Assembly: GCA_003249255.1 (NCBI GenBank)
Contig: QKJP01000049.1
Location: 124,001-188,000, forward strand
Reading direction: 5' to 3'
DNA from: Bacteroidales bacterium
GTDB lineage: Bacteria > Bacteroidota > Bacteroidia > Bacteroidales > Marinilabiliaceae
DNA length: 64,000 bases
The notes under the pieces: model-generated
What the model was told of the DNA's origin: nothing
The model's database searches: none
What the model saw: only the letters and a program-made list of their open reading frames with translations
In this document: positions 19,960 through 28,738 of the stretch, piece by piece
Layout: every line of letters starts with the position of its first letter
Numbering within the stretch: the stretch's first letter is position 1
Made by a program: the position numbers and the translations under genes

Positions 19960-20817
19960 ATGGAAGATTTAAAAATGGCTGGTGTGATTCTTTTATTCAA
20001 TCCAAATTTGCCAGAAGTACTTCGTAATATTTCTACATATATTGATTATTGCGATAAATTATATGTGCTAGATAATACTCCAAATCCTGTAACTATTGTT
20101 GAAAAGCAGTTATTTAGTAGATTTTCAAATAAAATCGTATATCAAGCTTTTTCCCGAAATTATGGTGTGGCTAAAGCTTTAAATGTTGGGTTTTCACTTG
20201 CAAAAGAAAGTGGTGCAAAATGGATGTTAACAATGGATCAAGATTCAATGTTTCCTGATGACTGCTTTTTTGAAGTATTTAAAACCATTGATAAATCAAG
20301 TTTAGGAATTATATCTCCAGAGGCCACATCAAATATACCAAAAACAACAATTGATATTAGGTTTAAGACAATGGATGCCGTAATAACCTCAGGAAATATT
20401 GTTTCGGTTCATGCTTGGGAGACTATAAAGGGTTATGAGGAGGATTATTTTATTGATGATGTTGATACTGAATTTTGTTTTAAAATGAACTTATCTGGAT
20501 TTCAAGTTCTTTTAGTTCAAGGGGCTTTTCTTATTCATTTTATAGGTAATGAAAAAGAGAAGCGATATTTCTTTTCAAAGAAAAGAATTCAACTTCATGA
20601 TCCTCTTAGATTATATTATATAGTTCGAAATGGATTATATTTAAAAAAGAAATATAAAAAAAACTTTCCTATTCATCTTAAACTATGTAAGCAAACAATA
20701 AAAAAGCGAATACGTCATAATATTATATCTGGAGATAGTAAATTTAAAAGCTTGTATTATATATTCGTTGCATATAGAGATTATTTAATGAACAAGCGAG
20801 GAGCGATTAAAGATTAG
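19960..20817 (+). CDS. Glycosyltransferase family 2 (rhamnosyltransferase-like)
   Basis: A 285-residue GT-A enzyme. It starts with AGVILLFNPNLPEVLRNI and LYVLDNTPNP. It has NYGVAKALNVGFSLAKESG and WMLTMDQDSMFPDD, the latter being the TMDQD motif of RfbN/WbbL-like rhamnosyltransferases. FIDDVDTEFCFKMNLSGFQ is the acceptor-side ED-type motif. The C-terminal tail is strongly basic. It is paired with the preceding GT2 gene and convergent with the next one. Donor specificity is inferred only from family resemblance. Confidence 0.88.
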   Translation: MEDLKMAGVILLFNPNLPEVLRNISTYIDYCDKLYVLDNTPNPVTIVEKQLFSRFSNKIVYQAFSRNYGVAKALNVGFSLAKESGAKWMLTMDQDSMFPDDCFFEVFKTIDKSSLGIISPEATSNIPKTTIDIRFKTMDAVITSGNIVSVHAWETIKGYEEDYFIDDVDTEFCFKMNLSGFQVLLVQGAFLIHFIGNEKEKRYFFSKKRIQLHDPLRLYYIVRNGLYLKKKYKKNFPIHLKLCKQTIKKRIRHNIISGDSKFKSLYYIFVAYRDYLMNKRGAIKD

Positions 20818-20974
20818 GTATATGAGTGAATAAACTTTTGTGTCATATATAGACTTAAAATCTATTTATAATAGCGTTTTTTAAACGATGAGTTTATTAT
20901 TATCAGTTATGTAGATGTTAATTCCTAACTTGCCGTTCTTCCTTGGATCCTCTTTTTTATGGGATTGTATTTTT

Positions 20975-21790
20975 TTACCTTTTGAATTTATAGTAGAGCC
21001 TTTTATACCAAATATTGTAATACTTTTTTTTGTATTTATAAGCCTCATGTGTCGCTGACATTAATTTATTAAAACCAAGCCCTGCCTTTCTGTATAAATG
21101 GTAGTGTTTGTTGTATATATATATTCGACTTTTTTCAGAAGAGTAGTTGCGGTCAGTTTGATCAGTTAGAGAGGTACCATCTGTTCTTTTGCGATAATAA
21201 AACAAGGTTTCAGGTATTTTATAAACCCCACTATTTGACAGTGAAGTTATTTTTATCCATAGTTCCCAATCTTCATTATACCTAAGTTTTTCATCAAATC
21301 CCCCAGCATTGTTAAATGCTTCACTCCTTATAACTGCAGAAATATGAATGCAATTTTCTTTTAGTAATTGTTCTTGGCTATAAAGAGGTAATATCCAAGG
21401 GCCATTTTGAGCCTCAAAAAATGCAGACTCACTATAAACAATGCTTACTGCACTATTTTCTTCTAAATACTGTACGCATTTTCTAATATATGTAGGATCA
21501 ATTTTATCGTCACCATCCAAAAAAAGTAGGTATTTTCCATTACACAATTTGGCACCATTGTTTCGTGCACTAGACGGACCTTGATTAGATTGGCTGATAT
21601 ATTTGATTACTATATTTGAGTATTTGCCAATTATAGTCTTAATTGTTTCATCGCTGTTATCAGTTGATCCATCATTAACAATTGTAATTTCAAAATTAGA
21701 ATAGTCTTGAGATACAACAGATTGAACTGTTTCGTCGATTAAACTTGAATTATTATATACTGGGATTACAATAGAAACTTTGGGATTCAT
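20975..21790 (-). CDS. Glycosyltransferase family 2
   Basis: A 271-residue GT-A enzyme. SIVIPVYNNSSLIDETVQSV, ITIVNDGSTDNSDET and SARNNGAKLCNGKYLLFLDG followed by DD are textbook GT2 motifs. AGGFDEKLRYNEDWELWIKI is the catalytic block, with ED at its expected place. It is on the minus strand, facing the preceding gene across a 157-bp AT-rich gap in which I see no convincing terminator. It is probably read separately from, or together with, the minus-strand gene upstream at 22.7 kb (123 bp gap). Confidence 0.9.
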   Translation of the reverse strand: MNPKVSIVIPVYNNSSLIDETVQSVVSQDYSNFEITIVNDGSTDNSDETIKTIIGKYSNIVIKYISQSNQGPSSARNNGAKLCNGKYLLFLDGDDKIDPTYIRKCVQYLEENSAVSIVYSESAFFEAQNGPWILPLYSQEQLLKENCIHISAVIRSEAFNNAGGFDEKLRYNEDWELWIKITSLSNSGVYKIPETLFYYRKRTDGTSLTDQTDRNYSSEKSRIYIYNKHYHLYRKAGLGFNKLMSATHEAYKYKKKYYNIWYKRLYYKFKR

Positions 21791-21913
21791 TTTTTGAGTG
21801 TATTAAAAATTCTATAGAACTCATTGTTAAAAATAGTTATGTATATTGTATGACTCAATAATTTGGTATTAATATGTTATCTATTTGTTAATAGCAAGTA
21901 GTAAATATTATAA

Positions 21914-22708
21914 TTATCTATACGAAATGTTAAAACAAGCTTTTAAATTGTTATCATGTATTATTCTATGAGAATATTTTAGGCATAATGGGTGGAAGAT
22001 ATCACCCAATATTTCAGTCCATTTTAAAGGGTAACCTTCATTGTCTCCCATAGTGTTGCCTGGGTGTAGTTTGAGAATATCTAAGTTTTTATCGAGCCTT
22101 TTATGAAGTTCATTAATCCACTCATCCGTAAATGCTGTTTTAGCTTTGAAAATATAGCTGCAATTACCTATAACTTTTGGGTAAAATTTTCTTAATTCTT
22201 TGCCAAGTGTACCTCCAATTGGGGCTACCGAGTTTTTGTTTATTTCATTGTATCCGATGCACCATTTGTTACTATTTTTATTTAATCTGGAAAAAGACCT
22301 GTGCCATTTTTTATCATAGTATTTTATATCTGCATAACCTCCTCCATAATGATGCATAAAATAGCATCTTAGATAATCTGATTTGTGAACAAGCGATAAA
22401 TAATCATAAGCTTCATGTAAAGGATGATCATCTAAAACATATTCTTGTATATTATTTGGTGTAATTAGTTTTATAGGGATATCGATATTTTTCATAGAAT
22501 CGAAACATTTTTTTCGATCTTCACTCATTTTGTTTTCTCCTGTCCAAAAACTATAAACTACATAACGAGCTAAATTATTGCTTGATGCAGTGGAGTTATA
22601 TTGACTTAAGAATGATTGGCTATGCTTATTTATATTAAATTTATATCTGTAGATTTTTAATATATAGAATTCTTTTAACCTTTTGGTAAACGTTTTAATA
22701 TGCCCCAT
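21914..22708 (-). CDS. GT32/capsular polysaccharide synthesis-like glycosyltransferase
   Basis: A 264-residue protein. VYSFWTGENKMSEDRKKCFD resembles the iWxGxxxxP..v..C..S start of Caps_synth (PF05704) and GT32 enzymes. SDYLRCYFMHHYGGGYADIK is their central sDllRy.lLykyGGiYlDxD motif. The second acidic residue of the DxD is replaced: Asp127-Ile-Lys129. Metal binding may therefore be altered, or the acidic pair may be supplied by the following KYYDKK stretch. No signal peptide is apparent. It marks the right end of the glycan locus, and the upstream 319 bp lead to the siaB promoter. Confidence 0.7.
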   Translation of the reverse strand: MGHIKTFTKRLKEFYILKIYRYKFNINKHSQSFLSQYNSTASSNNLARYVVYSFWTGENKMSEDRKKCFDSMKNIDIPIKLITPNNIQEYVLDDHPLHEAYDYLSLVHKSDYLRCYFMHHYGGGYADIKYYDKKWHRSFSRLNKNSNKWCIGYNEINKNSVAPIGGTLGKELRKFYPKVIGNCSYIFKAKTAFTDEWINELHKRLDKNLDILKLHPGNTMGDNEGYPLKWTEILGDIFHPLCLKYSHRIIHDNNLKACFNISYR

Positions 22709-22931
22709 TTGATTTCTATCAATTTTGGGTAAAAATAATAAAAATAGAGGAGTAGTAAAGGTAGGAACGATTGCATAATCTGGAAATATTATTTTTTTTA
22801 CTTTGGTAATTTATTGAATTAGGTCATTGGATGAATTATAGAGGCATGATTTTTGGGTTTAATTTTGCACTAGTTTATTTAAAAAAGTATTCTATTTAGT
22901 AACTAATTTTATTACATTAGTAGTTGGGCAT

Positions 22932-22961
22932 TTTGCAATTAATGCAATCTTCTTAAATTTG
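22932..22961 (+). promoter_or_regulatory. Near-consensus promoter of the siaB-siaC-ABC operon
   Basis: The 319-bp gap 22709-23027 holds TTTG at 22932-22935 and TAAATTTG at 22954-22961, separated by 18 bp. This is an almost ideal Bacteroidota promoter (TTTG, about 19 bp, TAnnTTTG). Transcription would start near 22968 and give a leader of about 60 nt before the ATG at 23028. I saw nothing else in the gap. Confidence 0.7.
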
Positions 22962-23027
22962 TGATAAACATAAAACGTCAAAGAGGTTATAAAAATGCCA
23001 CTTTGAGGAATAATAGACAAGTTAACT

Positions 23028-23603
23028 ATGAGTGATAATAATGAAAAACATGTCTTTCTAGATTTTGCATATCAAATGTATAAGTCGATGAAAACCAATG
23101 AAATTAATTTGGTTTATGAAGGGGAAGTAACTCAGGAAATTACTAAGACATTTACCTCCTTAACGGAACGAAACCTTGCAAAGAGTGAAGAATCTAATAC
23201 TGTTCAACGGAAAGTGTTTAATGTGATGGTAGAGTGCTTGCAAAATATTAGTAAGCATGCTGATTCTTTAACGGATGAAGAAGAGGAAGAAGGAAAAAGG
23301 GGTATTGTTATGGTTAGCAACGGTGTTGATAGCTATAATGTTACAACCGGGAATATTATTAAAAATGATAAGATTCCAGGCCTTGAAAAAAGTTTAGAGC
23401 ATATTAATAGTCTTGATAAGAAAGGCTTATCAGACTTATACAAAACTCAAATGAAAGAGGGACGTATTTCCGACAAGGGAGGTGCTGGACTTGGTTTTAT
23501 TGACATAGCAAAAAAATCAGGAAATAAACTAACTTATCAGTTTAAAAAGTTGAATGAGGAAGTTAGCTTTTTTATTTTAACATCATCAATAACTCGTGTT
23601 TAA
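23028..23603 (+). CDS. siaB: SiaB-family protein kinase (HATPase-like)
   Basis: A 191-residue cytoplasmic protein of the SiaB type (DUF6272). The ATP-binding N-box-like segment is VMVECLQNISKHA (Asn73) and the G-box-like loop is DKGGAGLGFIDIAKKSG (149-165). It resembles GHKL anti-sigma kinases such as SpoIIAB in layout. In Pseudomonas aeruginosa SiaB phosphorylates SiaC on a Thr. The gene is followed after 12 bp by a siaC homologue, so the kinase/substrate pair is intact. The partner phosphatase SiaA (PP2C) and cyclase SiaD are not in this window. Confidence 0.85.
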   Translation: MSDNNEKHVFLDFAYQMYKSMKTNEINLVYEGEVTQEITKTFTSLTERNLAKSEESNTVQRKVFNVMVECLQNISKHADSLTDEEEEEGKRGIVMVSNGVDSYNVTTGNIIKNDKIPGLEKSLEHINSLDKKGLSDLYKTQMKEGRISDKGGAGLGFIDIAKKSGNKLTYQFKKLNEEVSFFILTSSITRV

Positions 23604-23615
23604 ATTTAGAATATA

Positions 23616-23996
23616 ATGGAAGTAATAAATATACCAGGGACAGACGATACTCCTAATGTTATCTTAGATAAGGGTAATAATAAATTTGAAATTTCAGGAC
23701 GTTCTCTACCAGAGGATGTTAACATGTTTTATGAGCCAATATTAAATTGGATTGATGGGTATGCTGAAGATCCTAATGCAAAAACTGAATTTGTTTTTAA
23801 TCTTGAGTATTTCAATACTGCTTCTTCTAAAATTATTCTTGATATATTGTTGAAATTTGAGGAAATCGCAGAAAATGATAACGATGTTGTAATCAAATGG
23901 CATTATCATGCAGAAGAAGAAGATATGCTAGAAGCCGGGGAAGAATATGCTGATATAGTAGAAATACCTTTTGAATATATTTCATACACAGACTAA
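23616..23996 (+). CDS. siaC: SiaC-family regulatory phosphoprotein (DUF1987)
   Basis: A 126-residue protein matching DUF1987/SiaC over its full length: IPGTDDTPNVILDKG, FEISGRSLPEDVNMFYEPIL and FNLEYFNTASSKIILDIL. The phosphorylated threonine of P. aeruginosa SiaC is Thr68. Here residue 68 is also Thr, inside YFNTASSK. In Pseudomonas the unphosphorylated form activates the diguanylate cyclase SiaD. No cyclase is present here. The next gene, 24 bp downstream, is a large ABC transporter with extra N-terminal domains, which makes that protein the likely client. The client relationship is inferred from operon structure only. Confidence 0.9.
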   Translation: MEVINIPGTDDTPNVILDKGNNKFEISGRSLPEDVNMFYEPILNWIDGYAEDPNAKTEFVFNLEYFNTASSKIILDILLKFEEIAENDNDVVIKWHYHAEEEDMLEAGEEYADIVEIPFEYISYTD

Positions 23997-24020
23997 AAAT
24001 ATTTTTGAAGAGAATCAGGT

Positions 24021-27000
24021 ATGAGTGAAGAAATACTAAAGGCCTTGATGCAATTGTTTGGTTTAATAGCCAAACAAGATGGAGGTGCTGAAGATAGTGA
24101 AAAGGCTTATGTTAAAACATTTTTAAAGCAACAGCTTGCAGCTGAGGCTGTAGCGGAGTATTATTCACTTTTTCTTAAATCTGCAGAGCTTAGCAGGCGG
24201 GAATTAGAAGAAGAGGCTGACGGTAAAGTTGCCCGCACTTCTATGCGAGATTCTGTAAAAATTGTTGGGACTTGTAAGAAAATTAATAAAAAACTTAATA
24301 AGGAGCAGAAGGTTGTAGTTCTTGTTAGGTTATATGAATTGGTTAATGCCGATCGAAAGTTCTCTTCAAATAGAATGCACATCATTAATACCGTTGCCGA
24401 TGTTTTCAAACTTCCAAAAGAAGAAATTGAATCCATTGAGGCTTATGTAATTAATGATGAATTATCTAAGCTTGATTTACCGGATATTCTGATTGTCAAC
24501 GATAAAACTGATCTAAGCTTTGAAAATGCTAAATATATTCATTCCGGTACTTTAGATGGGAATGTATTTATTTTACGCGTTAAAAGTGCCGGGCTATATT
24601 TCATTAGATATACCGGACAACAGGATCTGTTTTTAAATGGTTTGACGGTAAATAACCGTCGAATCTATTTGTTTCCCAAAGGTAGCTTTATAAAACTTCC
24701 AATTGGAAAACCAGTTTATTATACAGATGCTGTATCTCATTTCCTATCAGATTCTTCTGCGCCTAAAATATCCTTTGAAGTCAATGATGTTAAATACCAA
24801 TTTAAAACTGGTGGTATTGGCTTGCGGAATATTAATATACAGGAAGAGCAAGGACGCCTGATTGGTATAATGGGGGCCAGTGGTGCCGGTAAGACAACCT
24901 TGATGAATGTGCTTTCCGGCATTGAAACACCAACGGAAGGAGAAGTACTTATTAATGGGTATAATCTTCATAAAGACCGTGAACATGTAGAAGGAATTAT
25001 TGGATATATTCCTCAGGATGATTTATTGATTGAAGAATTAACTGTTTTTGAGAATCTTTATTACAATGCAAAACTTTGTTTTAAGGACAAAGGAGAAGAG
25101 GAGATTAATGAGCTTGTTAATAATACTTTAACCAACTTAGGTTTATTTGAACGTCGCAACTTAAAGGTTGGGTCGCCGTTAAATAAAATGATTAGTGGTG
25201 GTCAACGAAAACGCTTGAACATTGCTCTGGAATTAATTAGAGAACCAGGAATTCTTTTTGTGGATGAACCTACTTCAGGATTATCCTCAAGAGATTCAGA
25301 AAATGTGATGAATTTATTGCGTGAATTGGCTTTAAAAGGTAAGTTGATTTTTGTAGTTATTCATCAACCATCATCAGACATTTATAAGATGTTTGATAAG
25401 ATGTATATTCTTGATACTGGAGGTTATCCGGCATATTATGGTAACCCTAGTGAATCACTTATCTATTTTAAGCGATTAGATGCGCAAATTAATAGTGATG
25501 TGGGAGAGTGTACTTTATGTGGTAATTTGAACCCGGAATTAATTTTTAACATTATAGACGCTAATGTTATTGATGAGTATGGGAATTATACCAATAAACG
25601 AAAAACCTCACCCGAAGAATGGCATTCACATTATAAAGAGAATATTACCTTACCTACCGTAGAACGCGTTCAATCTGCACCACCAAAATCTTTAAATATA
25701 CCTTCATGGTTTAGACAGTTTAAGATATATACGTTACGCGATTTCTTTTCAAAAATTAGTAATACGCAATATATATTATTAAATCTTCTGGAAACCCCAA
25801 TTTTGGGTTTTGTTCTTGCATTTCTGATTAGGTATATAGCCGATCCTGAATCAGATGTGTACATTTTTAGGGAGAATGAAAATATTGCTCCTTATATTTT
25901 TATGGGTATCATTGTGGCCTTATTCTTTGGTTTAATAATTAGTGCTGAAGAAATTTTTAAGGATGCAAAAATATTAAAGAGAGAGTCCTTTCTAAATCTG
26001 AGTCGATCGAGTTACTTAGCGTCCAAAATTGTAATCTTATTTACAATTTCGGCCATTCAAATATTACTTTTTGTTTTAGTAGGGAATACAATTCTTGGAA
26101 TAAAAGGGATGAATTTCGAGTTTTGGTTGGCGTTATTCTCTGTTTCGGCATTTGCAAATATTTTAGGTTTGATATTGTCTGCATCATTTAATTCTATCAT
26201 TACCATTTATATCTTAATTCCATTGGTAATGATCCCACAAATGGTGTTAGGTGGAGCTATGTTTACGTTTGATAAACTTAATAAAGATTTTACAAGTGTA
26301 GATAAAGTACCTTTAGTTGCTGAAGTTATGCCTTCTCGTTATATTTATGAAGGGCTAATTGTACATCAGTTTAAGCATAATAATTTCAAAAAGCATATTT
26401 TTGATATTGAGCTAAAGGAAAGTAAATCTGATTTTAAATCAGTGTTTTATATTCCGAAATTAGAAGAAGTTTTAAATGATTGTCGGAAACATTATGCGAA
26501 AAATGGGGAGGATAATAAGAAGCAATTTATAGCCGATCTAGCATTGTTGCACAATGAGGTTTTGAAAGAATTAAAAAGGGTACCGGATGTTTCATTTGTT
26601 GAATTGAATAAGCTTAATATAGATGATTTCACCCCAGAAGTTGCATCAAAAACTGATTCGTACTTAGCAGCACTAAAAGAACATTATAATAAAATTTTCT
26701 TTAGTGCAAATGAAGAGAAGGATGATTTTATCTCTAGAAATATTCGAAAGGACAAAGAAAAGTTTAATCGAATTAAAGATGATTATTTCAATGAGACAAT
26801 TTCTGATATCGTGAGAAAAGTATTTGAAAAGAATCGCATCCTAAGAGATGGAGATAAGTTAGTTCAAATGATAGATCCGATCTATCAGACTCCTGAACCA
26901 AGTAGTTTTATCGATTTTAGAACTCATTTTTTTGCACCTGAAAAGCATTTCGGAGGCAAATATTATGATACCTTATGGTTCAATATTACAGTAGTTTGGT

Positions 27001-27092
27001 TATTGACCATTTTGCTCTATGCAGCTTTGTATTTTGATCTATTAAAGAAGTCTTTGGATTATTTTAATGATTTAAAGTTCCTAAAAAAGTAA
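24021..27092 (+). CDS. ABCG-type ABC transporter with N-terminal TerB-like and FHA-like regions
   Basis: A 1023-residue fusion. Residues 1-145 are helical and acidic and resemble a TerB-like domain (LFGLIAKQDGGAEDSEKAYV; VNADRKFSSNRMHII). Residues 155-245 are strand-rich, with an FHA-like look. The ATPase follows: Walker A MGASGAGKT (284-292), Q-loop YIPQDD, signature ISGGQRKR (391-398), Walker B ILFVDEP (411-417) and H-loop His448. Membrane helices are near 588-606, 622-641, 668-690, 700-722, 727-747 and 987-1007. Between the last two lies an unusually long loop of about 240 charged residues. The nucleotide-first order is that of ABCG/White half-transporters. It follows siaC and precedes two exported proteins. 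Confidence 0.9.
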   Translation: MSEEILKALMQLFGLIAKQDGGAEDSEKAYVKTFLKQQLAAEAVAEYYSLFLKSAELSRRELEEEADGKVARTSMRDSVKIVGTCKKINKKLNKEQKVVVLVRLYELVNADRKFSSNRMHIINTVADVFKLPKEEIESIEAYVINDELSKLDLPDILIVNDKTDLSFENAKYIHSGTLDGNVFILRVKSAGLYFIRYTGQQDLFLNGLTVNNRRIYLFPKGSFIKLPIGKPVYYTDAVSHFLSDSSAPKISFEVNDVKYQFKTGGIGLRNINIQEEQGRLIGIMGASGAGKTTLMNVLSGIETPTEGEVLINGYNLHKDREHVEGIIGYIPQDDLLIEELTVFENLYYNAKLCFKDKGEEEINELVNNTLTNLGLFERRNLKVGSPLNKMISGGQRKRLNIALELIREPGILFVDEPTSGLSSRDSENVMNLLRELALKGKLIFVVIHQPSSDIYKMFDKMYILDTGGYPAYYGNPSESLIYFKRLDAQINSDVGECTLCGNLNPELIFNIIDANVIDEYGNYTNKRKTSPEEWHSHYKENITLPTVERVQSAPPKSLNIPSWFRQFKIYTLRDFFSKISNTQYILLNLLETPILGFVLAFLIRYIADPESDVYIFRENENIAPYIFMGIIVALFFGLIISAEEIFKDAKILKRESFLNLSRSSYLASKIVILFTISAIQILLFVLVGNTILGIKGMNFEFWLALFSVSAFANILGLILSASFNSIITIYILIPLVMIPQMVLGGAMFTFDKLNKDFTSVDKVPLVAEVMPSRYIYEGLIVHQFKHNNFKKHIFDIELKESKSDFKSVFYIPKLEEVLNDCRKHYAKNGEDNKKQFIADLALLHNEVLKELKRVPDVSFVELNKLNIDDFTPEVASKTDSYLAALKEHYNKIFFSANEEKDDFISRNIRKDKEKFNRIKDDYFNETISDIVRKVFEKNRILRDGDKLVQMIDPIYQTPEPSSFIDFRTHFFAPEKHFGGKYYDTLWFNITVVWLLTILLYAALYFDLLKKSLDYFNDLKFLKK

Positions 27093-27149
27093 CATTTTAT
27101 AGGAGATACCAGTATAAGAAACTCAGTGAAAATTTAAAATTAATAAGCG

Positions 27150-28064
27150 ATGTTAAAAAAACTTACTTACCTGACTTTGATTGTTGCAAGCACACAGTTC
27201 TTTACAGCTTGCACAGGGTCATCCAATAAGAGTTCAGATTCAGATGAATTAGCGATAACAGATTCATTAGCATCAGATGCTCCTTTAGAATTATCAGAAG
27301 AAGTGATTGGCGATGTTATTCAAAATGTATCATCACCTGTTGAAATGGCGAATTTGATCAAGAGTTCAGGTGTTGAATTCTCTCAAAAAATACTTAATAA
27401 TACGGAAAAGGTAGATGAATACGATACCAGTTTTAAACGTGCATTAAATTTAGGTGTATACAGTGCTGATTTAGGATACATTAACACATTTGATAAGAAT
27501 ACGATTGTGGTATCATATTTGTTAGCTATTAAAAATCTTGCAGATGGAATTAAAGTTGGCCAGTTTTTTGATTTCAATTCTTTGAAGAGAGTAGCTACGA
27601 ATAGCAATAATTTAGATTCTTTGATGGAGATTTCAGTTTCCAGTTTCAATAAGATGGATTCATACCTTCGTAGTCAAAAAAGAAGTAACGTTTCATCTTT
27701 AATTGTTACCGGTGCTTCTATCGAAGGATTGTATATTACGGCAAAAGCAATTGAAGCTACAAAAAATCAGGATTTAATTGACCGTTTGGCAGAGCAAAAG
27801 GATATCGTTAATATTTTGATGATTATTTTAAACAATTATTCTCAAAATGAAAGTTTTGCTGAGTTGGCTTCCAAAATTGCAGTTCTTGAAAAAGCTTATG
27901 AAAGCGTAAAGATTACAACAGAGTTTTCTGAACCAAAAAGTATGGAAAAAGATGGCAAATTAGTGATCGTACAAGATGAAAAGAGTATTGTCGAAATTTC
28001 CGATGAAACACTTAAAGCCATTATAAAAGAAATTGAAGTTATTAGAGAATTTGTTGTGTTATAA
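27150..28064 (+). CDS. Exported lipoprotein of unknown function
   Basis: A 304-residue lipoprotein. The signal sequence MLKKLTYLTLIVASTQFFTA ends at Cys21 (lipobox FTAC) and is followed by a Ser-rich linker. The mature part is mostly helical with repeated hydrophobic heptads (LGVYSADLGYIN, YLLAIKNLADGIKVG, VTGASIEGLYITAKAIE). The region around residues 105-210 resembles uncharacterised Bacteroidota lipoproteins, but I cannot name a family. It lies 57 bp behind the ABC transporter in the siaB operon and is a plausible periplasmic partner of that transporter. Confidence 0.72.
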   Translation: MLKKLTYLTLIVASTQFFTACTGSSNKSSDSDELAITDSLASDAPLELSEEVIGDVIQNVSSPVEMANLIKSSGVEFSQKILNNTEKVDEYDTSFKRALNLGVYSADLGYINTFDKNTIVVSYLLAIKNLADGIKVGQFFDFNSLKRVATNSNNLDSLMEISVSSFNKMDSYLRSQKRSNVSSLIVTGASIEGLYITAKAIEATKNQDLIDRLAEQKDIVNILMIILNNYSQNESFAELASKIAVLEKAYESVKITTEFSEPKSMEKDGKLVIVQDEKSIVEISDETLKAIIKEIEVIREFVVL

Positions 28065-28128
28065 TTCGTTTTAGCTGATTAAGTTATTGAAGAGAAGTTT
28101 ATTCGAAATCACACAAAAAAATGAACCA

Positions 28129-28560
28129 ATGAGAAAAATTATATTTAGTTTAATTGTACTTTTATCAATGTCCTATGCTTCATACGCTCAATGCGGTGAC
28201 GATTTGTTGAAGCAAGCGTTGAAAGAAATGGGCGAAAGTCAATATATTAAGGATTATACTATTGAGTTAGTAAAGGATAAAAAAGATACAAAAACAGGAT
28301 ACGTTAAGTTTTCTGTAGTTTTGCAGAGTAGAACGCAGTATAAGTTTAACTTAGCGAATGGCGATACAAATCCTGAACAGATTATTTTGCAAGTAAAGCA
28401 AGGTGATAAATTAGAAGCCAGTAACATGCACAATGGGAAATTGTACAATGAGTTTGAATTCATTTGTGGAAAGACTGGTGTATATAATTTATTATTCTCC
28501 TTCAAAGGAGGTTCAGAAGGTTGTGCAAAAGCAGTGCAATCACTTGTTAAGCAGTTTTAA
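28129..28560 (+). CDS. Small exported protein of unknown function
   Basis: A 143-residue secreted protein. The start is placed at ATG 28129 because the signal peptide (FSLIVLLSMSYASYAQ) begins there. An in-frame TTG 42 bp upstream gives an unlikely N-terminus. The mature protein begins CGDDLLKQALKEMGESQYIKDY and continues with beta-strands ending in CGKTGVYNLLFSFKGGSEGC. The paired cysteines suggest disulfides. It closes the siaB operon and is followed by a strong terminator. Confidence 0.75.
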   Translation: MRKIIFSLIVLLSMSYASYAQCGDDLLKQALKEMGESQYIKDYTIELVKDKKDTKTGYVKFSVVLQSRTQYKFNLANGDTNPEQIILQVKQGDKLEASNMHNGKLYNEFEFICGKTGVYNLLFSFKGGSEGCAKAVQSLVKQF

Positions 28561-28584
28561 TTGAATTTTTAAATAAAAAACAGG

Positions 28585-28615
28585 AAGGCTATCCTTAAAT
28601 GGATAGCCTTTTTTT
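28585..28615 (+). terminator. Intrinsic terminator of the siaB-siaC-ABC operon
   Basis: A perfect 10-bp stem (AAGGCTATCC / GGATAGCCTT) with a 6-nt loop (TTAAAT), followed by seven T in total at the stem end. It lies 24 bp after the last stop codon of the operon and marks its right boundary. Confidence 0.92.
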
Positions 28616-28738
28616 GTATAAATTTTTTAGATAGTTTTTAATATTCAATAAATTCGCTGCAAATTTTATTTCTTCTTGCAGGAAAATTCAATTTTAGAAA
28701 TCATAGAAATAAGCCATGAGTAAAATATGCCTAGATAA

